Below are positions 56,510 to 64,000 of a stretch of 64,000 nt of DNA, piece after piece; positions within the stretch are counted from its first letter, which is position 1; each line of letters begins with the position of its first letter. The notes under the pieces are model-generated. The model had not been told where the DNA came from. It worked only from the letters and a program-made list of their open reading frames with translations, and did no database searches. The DNA is from Microbacterium sufflavum. Lineage in GTDB: Bacteria; Actinomycetota; Actinomycetes; Actinomycetales; Microbacteriaceae. Position numbers and translations under genes: made by a program. Location: assembly GCF_023091155.1 (NCBI RefSeq), contig NZ_JAHWXK010000001.1:2604001-2668000 (forward strand), in the 5' to 3' direction.

Positions 56510-57661
56510 TCAGGCCGTCGCCACCGGGATCTCCACGCCTTCGAGCGCCAGCCGCGCGGCGCCGTACAGGATCGCGTCCGCGCCCGTGGTCGCCGCCTCG
56601 ATGCGCAGGCGCTGCGTGGCCAGGGGGTGGCAGGCCTCGTAGACCCGGCTGCGGACGGCCGCGATGAACGGCTCCGAGGCGCTCATGCTGCCCGTCAGGA
56701 ACACGGCGTGCGGGTTGAAGAAGTTCACGACACCGGAGAGCGCCTGACCCAGGTGCGTGCCCGCCGTGCGGACGAGCGTGGTCGCGACGGGATCGGCGTC
56801 GCGCGCGAGCGTGAGCACGTCGGCGGTCGTGGCGACGGCGGTGTTGCCGCGCTCGTGCATCTGTCGCACGAGGCTGGCGCCGCTGGCTACGGTCTCCAGG
56901 CATCCGGTGTTGCCGCACGAGCAGGGGATGTCGCCGCTGCCGTCGATGCGGGTGTGGGTGATGTCGCCCGCCGCGGCCGTCGCGCCGCGGTGCACGTGAC
57001 CGTCGACGATGATGCCGCTGCCGATCGCGGTCCCCGCCTTCACGGTGATGCTGTGCTGTCCGTGACCGAGCTGCTCGCGATGCTCGCCGAGCGCCGCGAG
57101 GTTCGCGTCGTTGTCGACGACGACGGGCACGCCGTAGCGTTCGGCGAGGTGCTCGCCTACGCGGAAGCCCGGCCATCCCGGCATGCGCGAGGGCTGGTCG
57201 ACGGATCCCGTGGCGATGTCGACCGGGCCGGGGAGACTGAGCCCGATCGCGTGCACCCTGGTGTCTGCCACGAGGCGGTCGAACACCTCGGCGACCCGCG
57301 CGAGCGTGGCCTCCGGGCCGTCGGCGACGTCGATCGCGATCGTCTCGCTGTCGAGCAGCGCACCGCTCAGGTCGTGCCGTCCCACGCGGGCGTGCTTTCC
57401 GCCCAGGTCGGCGGAGAGCACGAGGCCGTCGGAGGCGATCTGCAGCACGCGGGGCCGGCGACCGCCGCGCGAGGTGCCGGCTCCGGCCTCCTGCAGCACG
57501 CCGGCGTCGAGCAGCGCCTGCACGCGGAGTCCGACCGTGGACGCGGCGACGCCCATCGTCGCCGCCAGCTCCGAGCGGGAGCGGGCCTGACCGCGCGCGA
57601 CGAGGTCGAGGATGCGCCGCGTGTGCGGGTCGTCGACGGGGGTGTCGGCGGGGTTCGTCAT
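56510..57661 (-). CDS. ROK family transcriptional repressor
   Basis: A 383-residue ROK regulator. The N-terminal winged helix covers about residues 12-70 (RRILDLVARGQARSRSELAA, then TMGVAASTVGLRVQALLDAG), and the sugar-kinase-like domain includes VVVDNDANLAALGEHR, KAGTAIGSGIIVDG and the zinc-binding CSCGNTGCLE. Such proteins release DNA on binding a sugar or sugar phosphate. It lies between the two copies of the ACATCGGATGT palindrome and is divergent from the ABC operon, so it is very likely their local repressor. ATG 57661 is the start; no clear ribosome site is seen. It converges on the fucosidase gene, 18 bp apart. Confidence 0.92.
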   Translation of the reverse strand: MTNPADTPVDDPHTRRILDLVARGQARSRSELAATMGVAASTVGLRVQALLDAGVLQEAGAGTSRGGRRPRVLQIASDGLVLSADLGGKHARVGRHDLSGALLDSETIAIDVADGPEATLARVAEVFDRLVADTRVHAIGLSLPGPVDIATGSVDQPSRMPGWPGFRVGEHLAERYGVPVVVDNDANLAALGEHREQLGHGQHSITVKAGTAIGSGIIVDGHVHRGATAAAGDITHTRIDGSGDIPCSCGNTGCLETVASGASLVRQMHERGNTAVATTADVLTLARDADPVATTLVRTAGTHLGQALSGVVNFFNPHAVFLTGSMSASEPFIAAVRSRVYEACHPLATQRLRIEAATTGADAILYGAARLALEGVEIPVATA

Positions 57662-57744
57662 GGGAGCCCTTCGTCTCGGAGCATCGTCAGCGTAGCGGGG
57701 GAGTGTCGTGTTTCGGGGAGGTGACGCCGTATCACCGTCCGATA

Positions 57745-57757
57745 AACATCGGATGTT
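57745..57757. promoter_or_regulatory. Candidate ROK-repressor operator 2 (AACATCGGATGTT)
   Basis: A perfect 13-bp palindrome, the extended form of operator 1. It lies in the 199-bp divergent region between the ROK gene (start 57661) and the solute-binding protein gene (57861), so one site could control both directions. Confidence 0.72.
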
Positions 57758-57811
57758 CAGCTTGCGGCACTCCCCGAACTATGAAAGCCTCACTTCATAC
57801 GAAATCCTATT

Positions 57812-57838
57812 AGGTTAATTCGACCCGCGAAATAACCT
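57812..57838 (+). repeat. Inverted repeat in the ABC-operon leader
   Basis: AGGTTA-A-TTCG-ACCCG-CGAA-A-TAACCT: ten paired bases with one A-A mismatch and a five-base loop, in an unusually AT-rich stretch (57780-57840). It ends 11 bases before the AGGAGG of the binding-protein gene. It could be an mRNA hairpin or a second protein site. Confidence 0.6.
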
Positions 57839-57860
57839 TTCCCTTCTCAGGAGGCATTCA

Positions 57861-59120
57861 ATGAAGAAGTTGCGTGTGGGGGCTGTCGCCGCTGTCACGG
57901 GCGTCGCCGTGGCGATGACCGGTTGTGCCAGCACGGGCGGCTCCGGAGGCTCCGCCGACGGCGACACCATCGTCGTCGACATGTGGGCGGGCAGCGAGTC
58001 CGACGTCGATGCGCTCGAGGCGCAGATCGAGTTCGCGCAGAAGCAGAACCCCGACATCACCATCAAGCTGCAGACGTCGCCCTGGAGCGACTTCTTCACG
58101 AAGCTGACGACCAACATGGCCAGCGGCAACATGGCGTGCATCACCGGGATGAGCGGCGCGCAGCTCGGCGGTTACACGGGCGGCTTCCGCGAGCTGAGCG
58201 AGAAGGACCTCGAGACGGCCGGGATCGACTGGTCGGAGTTCAACCCGAGCGCCGACGGCATCCTCAGCTTCGAGGGCAAGGTCTACGGCGTGCCGTTCGA
58301 CGTGGCCACCATGCTCGTCTATTACAACCAGGACATGCTGACCGCCGCCGGAGCCGCCACGCCGGAGATCGGCTGGACGTTCGACGACTTCTCCGCGATC
58401 GCCGCCGACGCCACGAAGGACGGCAAGTACGGCTTCGGCATGGGCATGGGCGGCTACCAGTGGATGTCGATGCCCATCGCGTACTCCGCCACGCAGCCGG
58501 CCTCCGAGGACGGCACGCTGCACATCGACGACGACGCGTTCGTCGATGCGGCCACCTGGTACGCCGGGCTGGTCACCGAGCAGAAGGTCGCGGCGCCCGT
58601 CGCCTCGGCCTCCGACACGGGCTGGGGCGAGAACCAGTACACCGGCGCCAACGCGGCCATGGCCGTCGACGGCACCTGGAACGCGGTCAGCTACCTCAAC
58701 AACGAGTCCGGCTTCGCCGCCGGCATGGTGCCGCTGCCCGCGGGCGTCGACGGCAACCCCGGACCGATCCTCGGCTCGGGCTACGGCATCGCCGCCAACT
58801 GCAAGAACCCGGAGGCCGCACTGAAGGTCCTCGGCTCGCTGGTGGGTGAGGACGCGCAGGACTACATCGCGTCGTCCGGCCGCTCGTACCCCGCGCGCAC
58901 CTCCTCGCAGCCGCTGTACTTCGAGTCGATCGACGAGCAGTACCGCGACCAGGTGCAGTCGGTGTTCGAGGCCGCGTTCGCCGACACCGTCCCGCTGTAC
59001 ATGACCAAGAGCTGGCAGAAGCTCGACAGCTACATCCAGCCCAACCTCGTCAGCGTCTACAACGGCCAGATGACGATGGAGGAGCTGCTGTCGAACGCCC
59101 AGGCGCAGTTCGGCGAGTGA
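57861..59120 (+). CDS. ABC transporter sugar-binding lipoprotein
   Basis: A 419-residue extracellular solute-binding protein of the carbohydrate (CUT1) class. The signal peptide [20 protein letters not shown] ends at a lipobox, GCAS (lipid-modified Cys21). Family landmarks include [40 protein letters not shown] (hinge) and [20 protein letters not shown]. It catches oligosaccharide outside the cell for the two permeases downstream. The ligand is probably a fucosylated or related oligosaccharide, judging from the GH29 neighbours; this is inference. AGGAGG precedes the ATG. No ATPase gene lies in the operon, so a shared MsiK-type ATPase is expected elsewhere. Confidence 0.92.
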   Translation: MKKLRVGAVAAVTGVAVAMTGCASTGGSGGSADGDTIVVDMWAGSESDVDALEAQIEFAQKQNPDITIKLQTSPWSDFFTKLTTNMASGNMACITGMSGAQLGGYTGGFRELSEKDLETAGIDWSEFNPSADGILSFEGKVYGVPFDVATMLVYYNQDMLTAAGAATPEIGWTFDDFSAIAADATKDGKYGFGMGMGGYQWMSMPIAYSATQPASEDGTLHIDDDAFVDAATWYAGLVTEQKVAAPVASASDTGWGENQYTGANAAMAVDGTWNAVSYLNNESGFAAGMVPLPAGVDGNPGPILGSGYGIAANCKNPEAALKVLGSLVGEDAQDYIASSGRSYPARTSSQPLYFESIDEQYRDQVQSVFEAAFADTVPLYMTKSWQKLDSYIQPNLVSVYNGQMTMEELLSNAQAQFGE

Positions 59121-59162
59121 CCCGGCTCCGGCCGCCGCAGCAGTAACAGAGAAAGACAAGAG

Positions 59163-60068
59163 ATGACGATCACGACGACACGTCGAGGATCGCTCGCCAA
59201 GGTCGAGGGCCGCCAGGCGCTGGGTTTCGCAAGCCCGGCCCTGGTGGGCCTCGCCCTGTTCACGATCGTGCCCGTCGGGCTGTCGATCGTGATGAGCGTC
59301 TTCGACTGGCCGACCTTCGGCGAGCGGACCTTCAACGGGGTGGACAACTACGTCAAGCTGTTCACCAGCAGCCCCGACTTCTGGCCGGCGCTGCGGAACT
59401 CGGCGGTGTACACGCTGCTGTACGTGCCGCTGAGCGTCGCCCTCTCGCTCGTGCTCGCTCTCGGACTCGGACCGCGGATCCGCGGTCGCGGCGCCCTGCG
59501 CGTGCTCTTCTTCATCCCGGTCGTGACGCCGATGGTCGCCAACGTGCTGGTGTGGAAGATGATGCTGCAGCCGCAGGGCCTCTTCAACGGCCTCTCGGTC
59601 AGCTGGTTCGGGATCGAGCTGCCGAACTTCCTCGCCGATCCCTCCTGGGCCATGATCATGGTCGTCGTGATGAGCGTCTGGCAGGGCCTCGGCTACAACA
59701 TGCTGATCTTCTCGGCGGCTCTCGAGCAGCTCCCCGAGAGCGTGCTCGAGGCGGCCAGCATCGATGGCGCGCAGGGCTTCCGCCGCGTGTGGAGCATCAT
59801 CATCCCGATGATCTCGCCGTCGATCTTCTTCGCCACCATCATGACGATGATCACCTCGCTGCAGGTGTTCGTGCAGCCGCAGATGCTCACCGGCGGCGGC
59901 CCGGGCAACGCCACCAAGCCGCTCGTGATGTACATCTGGGAGCAGGGCTTCACGTTCGGCGACCTCGGCCTCGCGGCCGCCGCCGCCTGGATCCTGTTCG
60001 CCATCATCATCGCGATCACCGGCCTCCAGTTCGCCGCGCAGAAGAAGTGGGTGCACTATGAGCACTGA
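59163..60068 (+). CDS. ABC sugar transporter permease 1
   Basis: A 301-residue membrane protein with six helices and the EAA loop VLEAASIDGAQGFRRVWSII, which docks on the ATPase. The N-terminal RQALGFASPALVGLALFTIV and VGLSIVMSVFDWPTFGERTF are typical of CUT1 MalF-like subunits. It follows the binding-protein gene by 42 bp and overlaps the second permease by 11 bp. It shares the operon's presumed control by the ROK repressor. Confidence 0.93.
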   Translation: MTITTTRRGSLAKVEGRQALGFASPALVGLALFTIVPVGLSIVMSVFDWPTFGERTFNGVDNYVKLFTSSPDFWPALRNSAVYTLLYVPLSVALSLVLALGLGPRIRGRGALRVLFFIPVVTPMVANVLVWKMMLQPQGLFNGLSVSWFGIELPNFLADPSWAMIMVVVMSVWQGLGYNMLIFSAALEQLPESVLEAASIDGAQGFRRVWSIIIPMISPSIFFATIMTMITSLQVFVQPQMLTGGGPGNATKPLVMYIWEQGFTFGDLGLAAAAAWILFAIIIAITGLQFAAQKKWVHYEH

Positions 60069-60978
60069 GACCCTCGTCCGCCCCGCCGGCCCCGCGCCGC
60101 GCCGCGACCGCGAGCGTGAGCGCGAGAAGGCTCGCGGAGCCTCCACGACTCCGGGTGCCCGCCTTCGCCTAGTACTCGCGCACGTCTGCATCTACATCGC
60201 CGCGCTCATCTTCATCGCGCCGCTCGTGTACGCGTTCTTCTCGGCCCTCAAGCCCAACTCCGAGATGTTCTCCATGCCGCCGACGCTCGTCGGCTCGGAG
60301 ATCCGCTGGAGCAACTTCGTCGACGTGTTCGCCTACGGGCCGTTCCTGACGTACATCATGAACTCGTTCATCGTGGCGGTCGGCGGCACGCTGGTCGTGC
60401 TGGTGGTCTCGACCACCGCCGGGTACGCGTTCGGGCGGCTGCGGTGGAAGGGGCGCGACGCCGTGTTCGTGCTCTTCCTCGCCACGCTCATGGTGCCGGC
60501 CGAGGTGCTCGTGATCCCGATGTTCCAGGTCATGCAGTGGTTCAACTGGGTCGACACATACCAGGCGCTCATCCTGCCGTTCGCATTCGGCGCCTTCGGG
60601 ACCTTCCTCATGCGGCAGTTCTTCCGCGGGATCCCCTATGAGCTGGAGGAGGCGGCACGCGTCGACGGCGCCGGTCCCGTCCGGTCGTTCCTGCAGATCA
60701 TCCTCCCGCTGTCGAAGTCGGCCGTCGCCGTGCTCGCGGTGTTCACGTTCCTGTCGTTCTGGAACAGCTACCTGTGGCCGCTGATCGTGACGGTCGACTA
60801 CAACGCCCACGGCACGCTGCCGGTCGGACTGGCCAGCTTCGCCGGTCTCACCGGCACCCGCTGGGACCTGCAGATGGCGGCGGCGATCATCTCGATGATC
60901 CCGACCACCGTGCTCGTGATCGTGCTGCAGAAGCACCTGGTCAAGGGCATCGCGATGGCAGGACTGGGCGGACGCTGA
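60058..60978 (+). CDS. ABC sugar transporter permease 2
   Basis: A 306-residue MalG-like permease. A basic N-terminal region (PRRDREREREKARGASTTPG) precedes six membrane helices. The EAA loop is ELEEAARVDGAGPVRSFLQI, and the helix-end motif FWNSYLWPLIVTVD is conserved in CUT1 subunits. It starts within the last 11 bases of permease 1, so the two are coupled. The kinase gene begins two bases after its stop. Confidence 0.93.
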   Translation: MSTETLVRPAGPAPRRDREREREKARGASTTPGARLRLVLAHVCIYIAALIFIAPLVYAFFSALKPNSEMFSMPPTLVGSEIRWSNFVDVFAYGPFLTYIMNSFIVAVGGTLVVLVVSTTAGYAFGRLRWKGRDAVFVLFLATLMVPAEVLVIPMFQVMQWFNWVDTYQALILPFAFGAFGTFLMRQFFRGIPYELEEAARVDGAGPVRSFLQIILPLSKSAVAVLAVFTFLSFWNSYLWPLIVTVDYNAHGTLPVGLASFAGLTGTRWDLQMAAAIISMIPTTVLVIVLQKHLVKGIAMAGLGGR

Positions 60979-60980
60979 GC

Positions 60981-61955
60981 ATGATCGGTCAGGAACAGGG
61001 CACCACTGTGCCCATCGACGGTCGACCGCGTCCGCGAGCCGCGCTGGCGGGGATCGACATCGGCGGCACCAAGATCGCCGCGCTCGTCGTGGGGGAGGAC
61101 GGCTCCGTCGTCGCCCGCGGCAGCGTGCCGGCGCCGGCCGCCCTGGGCGGAGCGGCCATGGCCGATGCCGCGGCGGGCCTCGTCCGGGCACTCGCCGACG
61201 AGGCCGGAGTGCCGCTCGCCGCAGCGGGCGTGGGCGCCGCGGGCGTCATCGACCACGAGACCGGCACCGTGCGGGCGGCCTCGGCCACGTTCGTCGGCTG
61301 GGCGGGATTCCCGCTCGCGGACGAGCTCGGACGACGCCTGGGCGTGCCGGTCAGCGTCGAGAACGACGTCAACGCGTTCCTGCTCGGAGAAGCGGCCGCG
61401 CTGAGCCGCACCGAGCGCGACGTGCTGGGCGTGATGCTCGGCACGGGCGTGGGCGGGGCCGTCATCATCGACGGCGCGCTCCACCACGGGCCCCACGGTG
61501 CGGCGGGCGAGATCGGACACACCCCCGGGTACAGCGAGCTCGTGTGCACCTGCGGGCAGACGGGGCACCTGGAGACGCTGGCCTCCGGAACCTCCATCGC
61601 CCTGCGCTACCGCGAGCGGACGGGCGGCGAAGCGGCAGACGCCCGGGCGGTCGCCGCCCTCGCTCGGGGTGGAGACGCGGACGCCCTCGCCGTGTTCGCC
61701 GCCGCCGGTCGCGCGGTCGCCCTCGCCAGTGCGAGCGCCGCGACCCTGCTCGACCTGCCGACCGTGATCGTGGGCGGTGGCGTCGCCTCGGCGTGGGACC
61801 TGCTGGAACCCGCGATCCAGGCGACCCTGCGCACGGACTCGCCGGTGTCGGGCATCCCGCTGCGCATCGTCCCGGCGCAACTGGGCTCCGATGCGGTCGC
61901 CCTCGGAGCGATTGAGACCGCCCGTCGGGCCCTCGCCCCCGCACCCACACTCTGA
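60981..61955 (+). CDS. ROK family sugar kinase
   Basis: A 324-residue ROK kinase without a DNA-binding domain. The phosphate loop is GIDIGGTKIAALVVGEDGS; VSVENDVNAFLLGEAAAL includes the catalytic Asp, and MLGTGVGGAVIIDGALHHGP follows. The zinc-site region reads HTPGYSELVCTCGQTGHLE, with only two of the usual Cys residues evident. It probably phosphorylates the hexose released in the cell, such as a glucose-type sugar or amino sugar. Fucose itself is handled by a different kinase family, so another monosaccharide is implied. It starts two bases after the permease stop. Confidence 0.88.
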   Translation: MIGQEQGTTVPIDGRPRPRAALAGIDIGGTKIAALVVGEDGSVVARGSVPAPAALGGAAMADAAAGLVRALADEAGVPLAAAGVGAAGVIDHETGTVRAASATFVGWAGFPLADELGRRLGVPVSVENDVNAFLLGEAAALSRTERDVLGVMLGTGVGGAVIIDGALHHGPHGAAGEIGHTPGYSELVCTCGQTGHLETLASGTSIALRYRERTGGEAADARAVAALARGGDADALAVFAAAGRAVALASASAATLLDLPTVIVGGGVASAWDLLEPAIQATLRTDSPVSGIPLRIVPAQLGSDAVALGAIETARRALAPAPTL

Positions 61956-61985
61956 ATCGACTCCCCGGATGAGAGGTATCGCATC

Positions 61986-63590
61986 GTGACCGCACCCCAG
62001 GACGCCCACGAGATCTGGATGGGCCCGCTGCCGCCCGTCGCCGACGGCGGCCTGCCGAAGCCCCGCGTGGGCATCGCCGGCATCTCGATCGAGTCCAGCA
62101 CGTTCTCGCCGCACATCTCCGGCGACGAGGCCTTCACGATCCGTACCGGCGCGGACCTCCGCGCCTACTACCCGTTCCTCGACGAGGGGCGCGAGCTGGC
62201 CGAGGCCGCCGAGTGGGTTCCGCTCACGCACGGCCGCTCGCTGCCCGGCGGCGCCGTTGACCCCGAGACGTACCGGCGGATGAAGGACGCGATCCTCGAC
62301 GGCATTCGCGAGCACGGGCCCTTCGACGGCTTCTTCTTCGACATCCACGGCGCCATGAGCGTCGTGGGCATGGACGACGCCGAGGGCGACCTGGCCCGTG
62401 CCGTCCGGGAGGCACTGGGGTCCGACACGCTCGTCTCCACGTCGATGGACCTGCACGGCAACGTGTCGGAGGTGCTGCGCGATGCGGTCGACCTGCTGAC
62501 CTGCTACCGGATGGCTCCGCACGAGGACTGGCTCAACACCAAGGAGCGCGCGGTGTGGAACCTGCTCGACCGGCTGCGCGGGCCGCACGGCGCCGACCCG
62601 CTCGCGCGACGGCCCTTCACCGCCTGGGTGCCGGTCCCCGTGCTGCTGCCCGGTGAGAAGACCAGCACGCGGCTCGAACCGGCGCGCGGCATCTACGCCG
62701 AGCTGCCCGCGATCGAGGCGCTGCCCGGCGTGGTCGACGCGTCCGTCTGGATCGGGTACGCGTGGGCCGACGAGCCGCGCTGCCAGGCCTACGTCGTGGT
62801 CACCGGCGACGACCGTGAGCTCATCGCCCGGGAGGCCGAGCGCGTCGCCCGCCGGTTCTGGGACGCGCGCGAGGACTTCGTGTTCGTGGCCGAGACCGGC
62901 ACGCTCGACGAGGCGCTGGACCGCGCGCTCGCGCCCGCAGCCGCCCGGCCGTACGTCATCTCGGACTCGGGCGACAACCCCACCGCCGGGGGAGCGGGCG
63001 ACGTGACCTGGACGCTCGCGCGCCTGCTGGAGCGACCGGAGCTCACCGACGGGAGCCAGACGACCCTCGTCGCGTCGATCTTCGACCGTGAGGCCGTCGC
63101 GCGGGCGGTCGCAGCGGGTGTCGGCGCCGAGGTCGAGCTCGAGGCGGGGGCCCGCGTCGACCCGGGTCCGCACGGGCCCGTCACGATCCGCGGCACCGTC
63201 TTCTCGATCACGCACGGCGACCCCGACGCGGGCACCCAGGCCGTGATCGCGGTCGGCGGCCTGCACGCCATCGTGACCGAGCGCCGCAAGCCCTTCCACC
63301 ACCTCTCGGACTTCCGCATGCTGGGCCTCGAGCCCACCGAGGCCGACATCGTCGTGGTGAAGATCGGCTACCTGGAGCCGGAGCTGTACGAGCTCGCCGC
63401 CGACTGGACGCTCGCGCTCACGCCCGGCGGCGTCGACCAGGACCTGCTGCGCCTCGGCCACCACCGTCTGCGCCCTGGCGTCTACCCCTTCGACACCACC
63501 GGCACGCCCGACCTGACCGCGACGGTCGTCCGCCGCGGCGACGCCGAGACGCCCGTCGACTCCACCCCCGCAGAGGAGACCCCCGCATGA
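61986..63590 (+). CDS. M81 family metallopeptidase (MlrC-like)
   Basis: A 534-residue protein of the M81/microcystinase C family. The N-terminal half contains RVGIAGISIESSTFSPHISG and FDGFFFDIHGAMSVVGMDDA (metal-binding Asp and His), then STSMDLHGNVSEVLRDAVDL and TCYRMAPHEDW. The C-terminal MlrC domain includes VISDSGDNPTAGGAGDVTWT and VVVKIGYLEPELYELA. Known members cleave small linear peptides; most are uncharacterised. The start is GTG 61986, with GAGAGG upstream. It overlaps the next fucosidase gene by four bases. A peptidase within a sugar operon is unexpected and may point to a peptide- or lactam-linked glycan substrate. Confidence 0.88.
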   Translation: MTAPQDAHEIWMGPLPPVADGGLPKPRVGIAGISIESSTFSPHISGDEAFTIRTGADLRAYYPFLDEGRELAEAAEWVPLTHGRSLPGGAVDPETYRRMKDAILDGIREHGPFDGFFFDIHGAMSVVGMDDAEGDLARAVREALGSDTLVSTSMDLHGNVSEVLRDAVDLLTCYRMAPHEDWLNTKERAVWNLLDRLRGPHGADPLARRPFTAWVPVPVLLPGEKTSTRLEPARGIYAELPAIEALPGVVDASVWIGYAWADEPRCQAYVVVTGDDRELIAREAERVARRFWDAREDFVFVAETGTLDEALDRALAPAAARPYVISDSGDNPTAGGAGDVTWTLARLLERPELTDGSQTTLVASIFDREAVARAVAAGVGAEVELEAGARVDPGPHGPVTIRGTVFSITHGDPDAGTQAVIAVGGLHAIVTERRKPFHHLSDFRMLGLEPTEADIVVVKIGYLEPELYELAADWTLALTPGGVDQDLLRLGHHRLRPGVYPFDTTGTPDLTATVVRRGDAETPVDSTPAEETPA

Positions 63591-64000
63591 TGAACTTCGA
63601 GAAGCGCACGGGGCCCGACCTCGGCTCCGCGGCACCGGTGTACCCCGCGAACGGTGTGCCGGAGTGGTACCGCGACGCGAAGCTCGGCTTCTTCGTGCAC
63701 TGGGGCCTGTACTCGGTGCCGGCGTGGGCGGTGCAGCACGGCGAGGGCGTCAACATCCCCACGGAGGACGCCTACGCGTGGCACCAGTACGCGGAGTGGT
63801 ACGGCAACACCGTGCGCATCGCCGGGAGCCCCACGTGGGAGCGGCACCAGCGCCTGTACGGCCCCGGCACCTCCTACGAGGACCTCGCCGACCGCTGGGA
63901 CGCCGCGGCGTTCGACGCCGACGCGTTCGTCGGAGAGCTGGTGGGCGCGGGCGCGAGGTACATCGTGCCCACCACCAAGCACCACGAGGGCTTCTGTCTG
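63587..64000 (+). CDS. Second GH29 alpha-L-fucosidase-like gene (5' part; runs off the right edge)
   Basis: The first 138 codons of another GH29 enzyme: MMNFEKRTGPDLGSAAPVYP, then DAKLGFFVHWGLYSVPAWAV and YIVPTTKHHEGFCL at the edge. Compared with the first GH29 gene it has an insertion (about residues 50-95) between the two substrate-site blocks, as in larger GH29 members of a different subfamily. The two paralogues therefore probably act on different linkages. The ATG overlaps the M81 stop as ATGA; a second ATG follows at once. It is the last visible gene of the ABC operon. Confidence 0.87.
   Translation, partial: MMNFEKRTGPDLGSAAPVYPANGVPEWYRDAKLGFFVHWGLYSVPAWAVQHGEGVNIPTEDAYAWHQYAEWYGNTVRIAGSPTWERHQRLYGPGTSYEDLADRWDAAAFDADAFVGELVGAGARYIVPTTKHHEGFCL

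Noticed and set aside
60798..63635. A 945-residue open frame on the minus strand
   Set aside because: It lies antisense to permease 2, the ROK kinase and M81 genes, all with strong family motifs. Its composition (runs of Arg, Gly, Asp, Val) is typical of GC-rich shadow frames.

Overview
This window is a chromosomal segment from a high-GC Gram-positive actinobacterium, most likely a Microbacteriaceae member close to Microbacterium. The evidence is the strong G/C bias at third codon positions, the conserved block dapA-rnj-ftsK-pgsA-cinA-clgR-DUF3046-recA-recX-miaB-miaA-dapF-hflX, small actinobacterial families (DUF5302, DUF3046, a DUF7882-like protein), and a tmRNA with an actinobacterial-type tag. 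This assignment is inference from gene content and order. I see no phage, insertion sequence, transposase or CRISPR array.

Layout. 1-6.3 kb: the end of a CitA/DcuS-type sensor kinase facing dctA, then DUF5302 and DedA genes, a glycosyltransferase fused to an SGNH hydrolase, and UDP-glucose dehydrogenase. 6.3-9 kb: pnp with a structured leader and a strong terminator. 9-17 kb: an aldo/keto-reductase-like protein lacking its catalytic residues, a histidine phosphatase, dapB, a small membrane protein, OsmC, a thioredoxin/DUF4395 pair, thyA-folA-SDR and a NUDIX hydrolase. 16-32 kb: the conserved housekeeping block for lysine/DAP synthesis, RNA decay, division, lipid synthesis, SOS repair and tRNA modification. 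32-42 kb: ssrA, a CtpE-like P-type ATPase, a lipoprotein, an inositol-monophosphatase-family enzyme, tRNA-Lys(CTT), small unknown proteins, an SRAP protein, YbaK, and a MarR/MFS pair. 42-46 kb: an IclR regulator facing a CoA-transferase/thiolase operon (scoA-scoB-thiolase). 46-55 kb: an MFS transporter, trehalose synthesis (otsA-otsB) and branched-chain amino acid synthesis (ilvD, ilvB-ilvN-ilvC). 55-64 kb: a glycan-use locus with two GH29 alpha-L-fucosidase-like genes flanking a ROK repressor, an ABC sugar importer, a ROK sugar kinase and an M81 metallopeptidase.

Regulation. About twenty genes have a TANNNT hexamer ending only 6-7 bases before an ATG or GTG, with no Shine-Dalgarno sequence. 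Many transcripts here are therefore probably leaderless, and I used this to choose several starts. An 11-13 bp palindrome (core ACATCGGATGT) upstream of both the first fucosidase gene and the ABC operon is the best candidate operator for the ROK repressor between them. Other sites: a LexA box before recA, an ECF-sigma-like GGAAT-N18-GTT before clgR, and palindromes overlapping the starts of marR and iclR.

The strongest candidates for new biology are the GH29/M81/ROK locus, the tetrad-less aldo/keto reductase, the glycosyltransferase-SGNH fusion, and an atypical-codon patch within ilvD.
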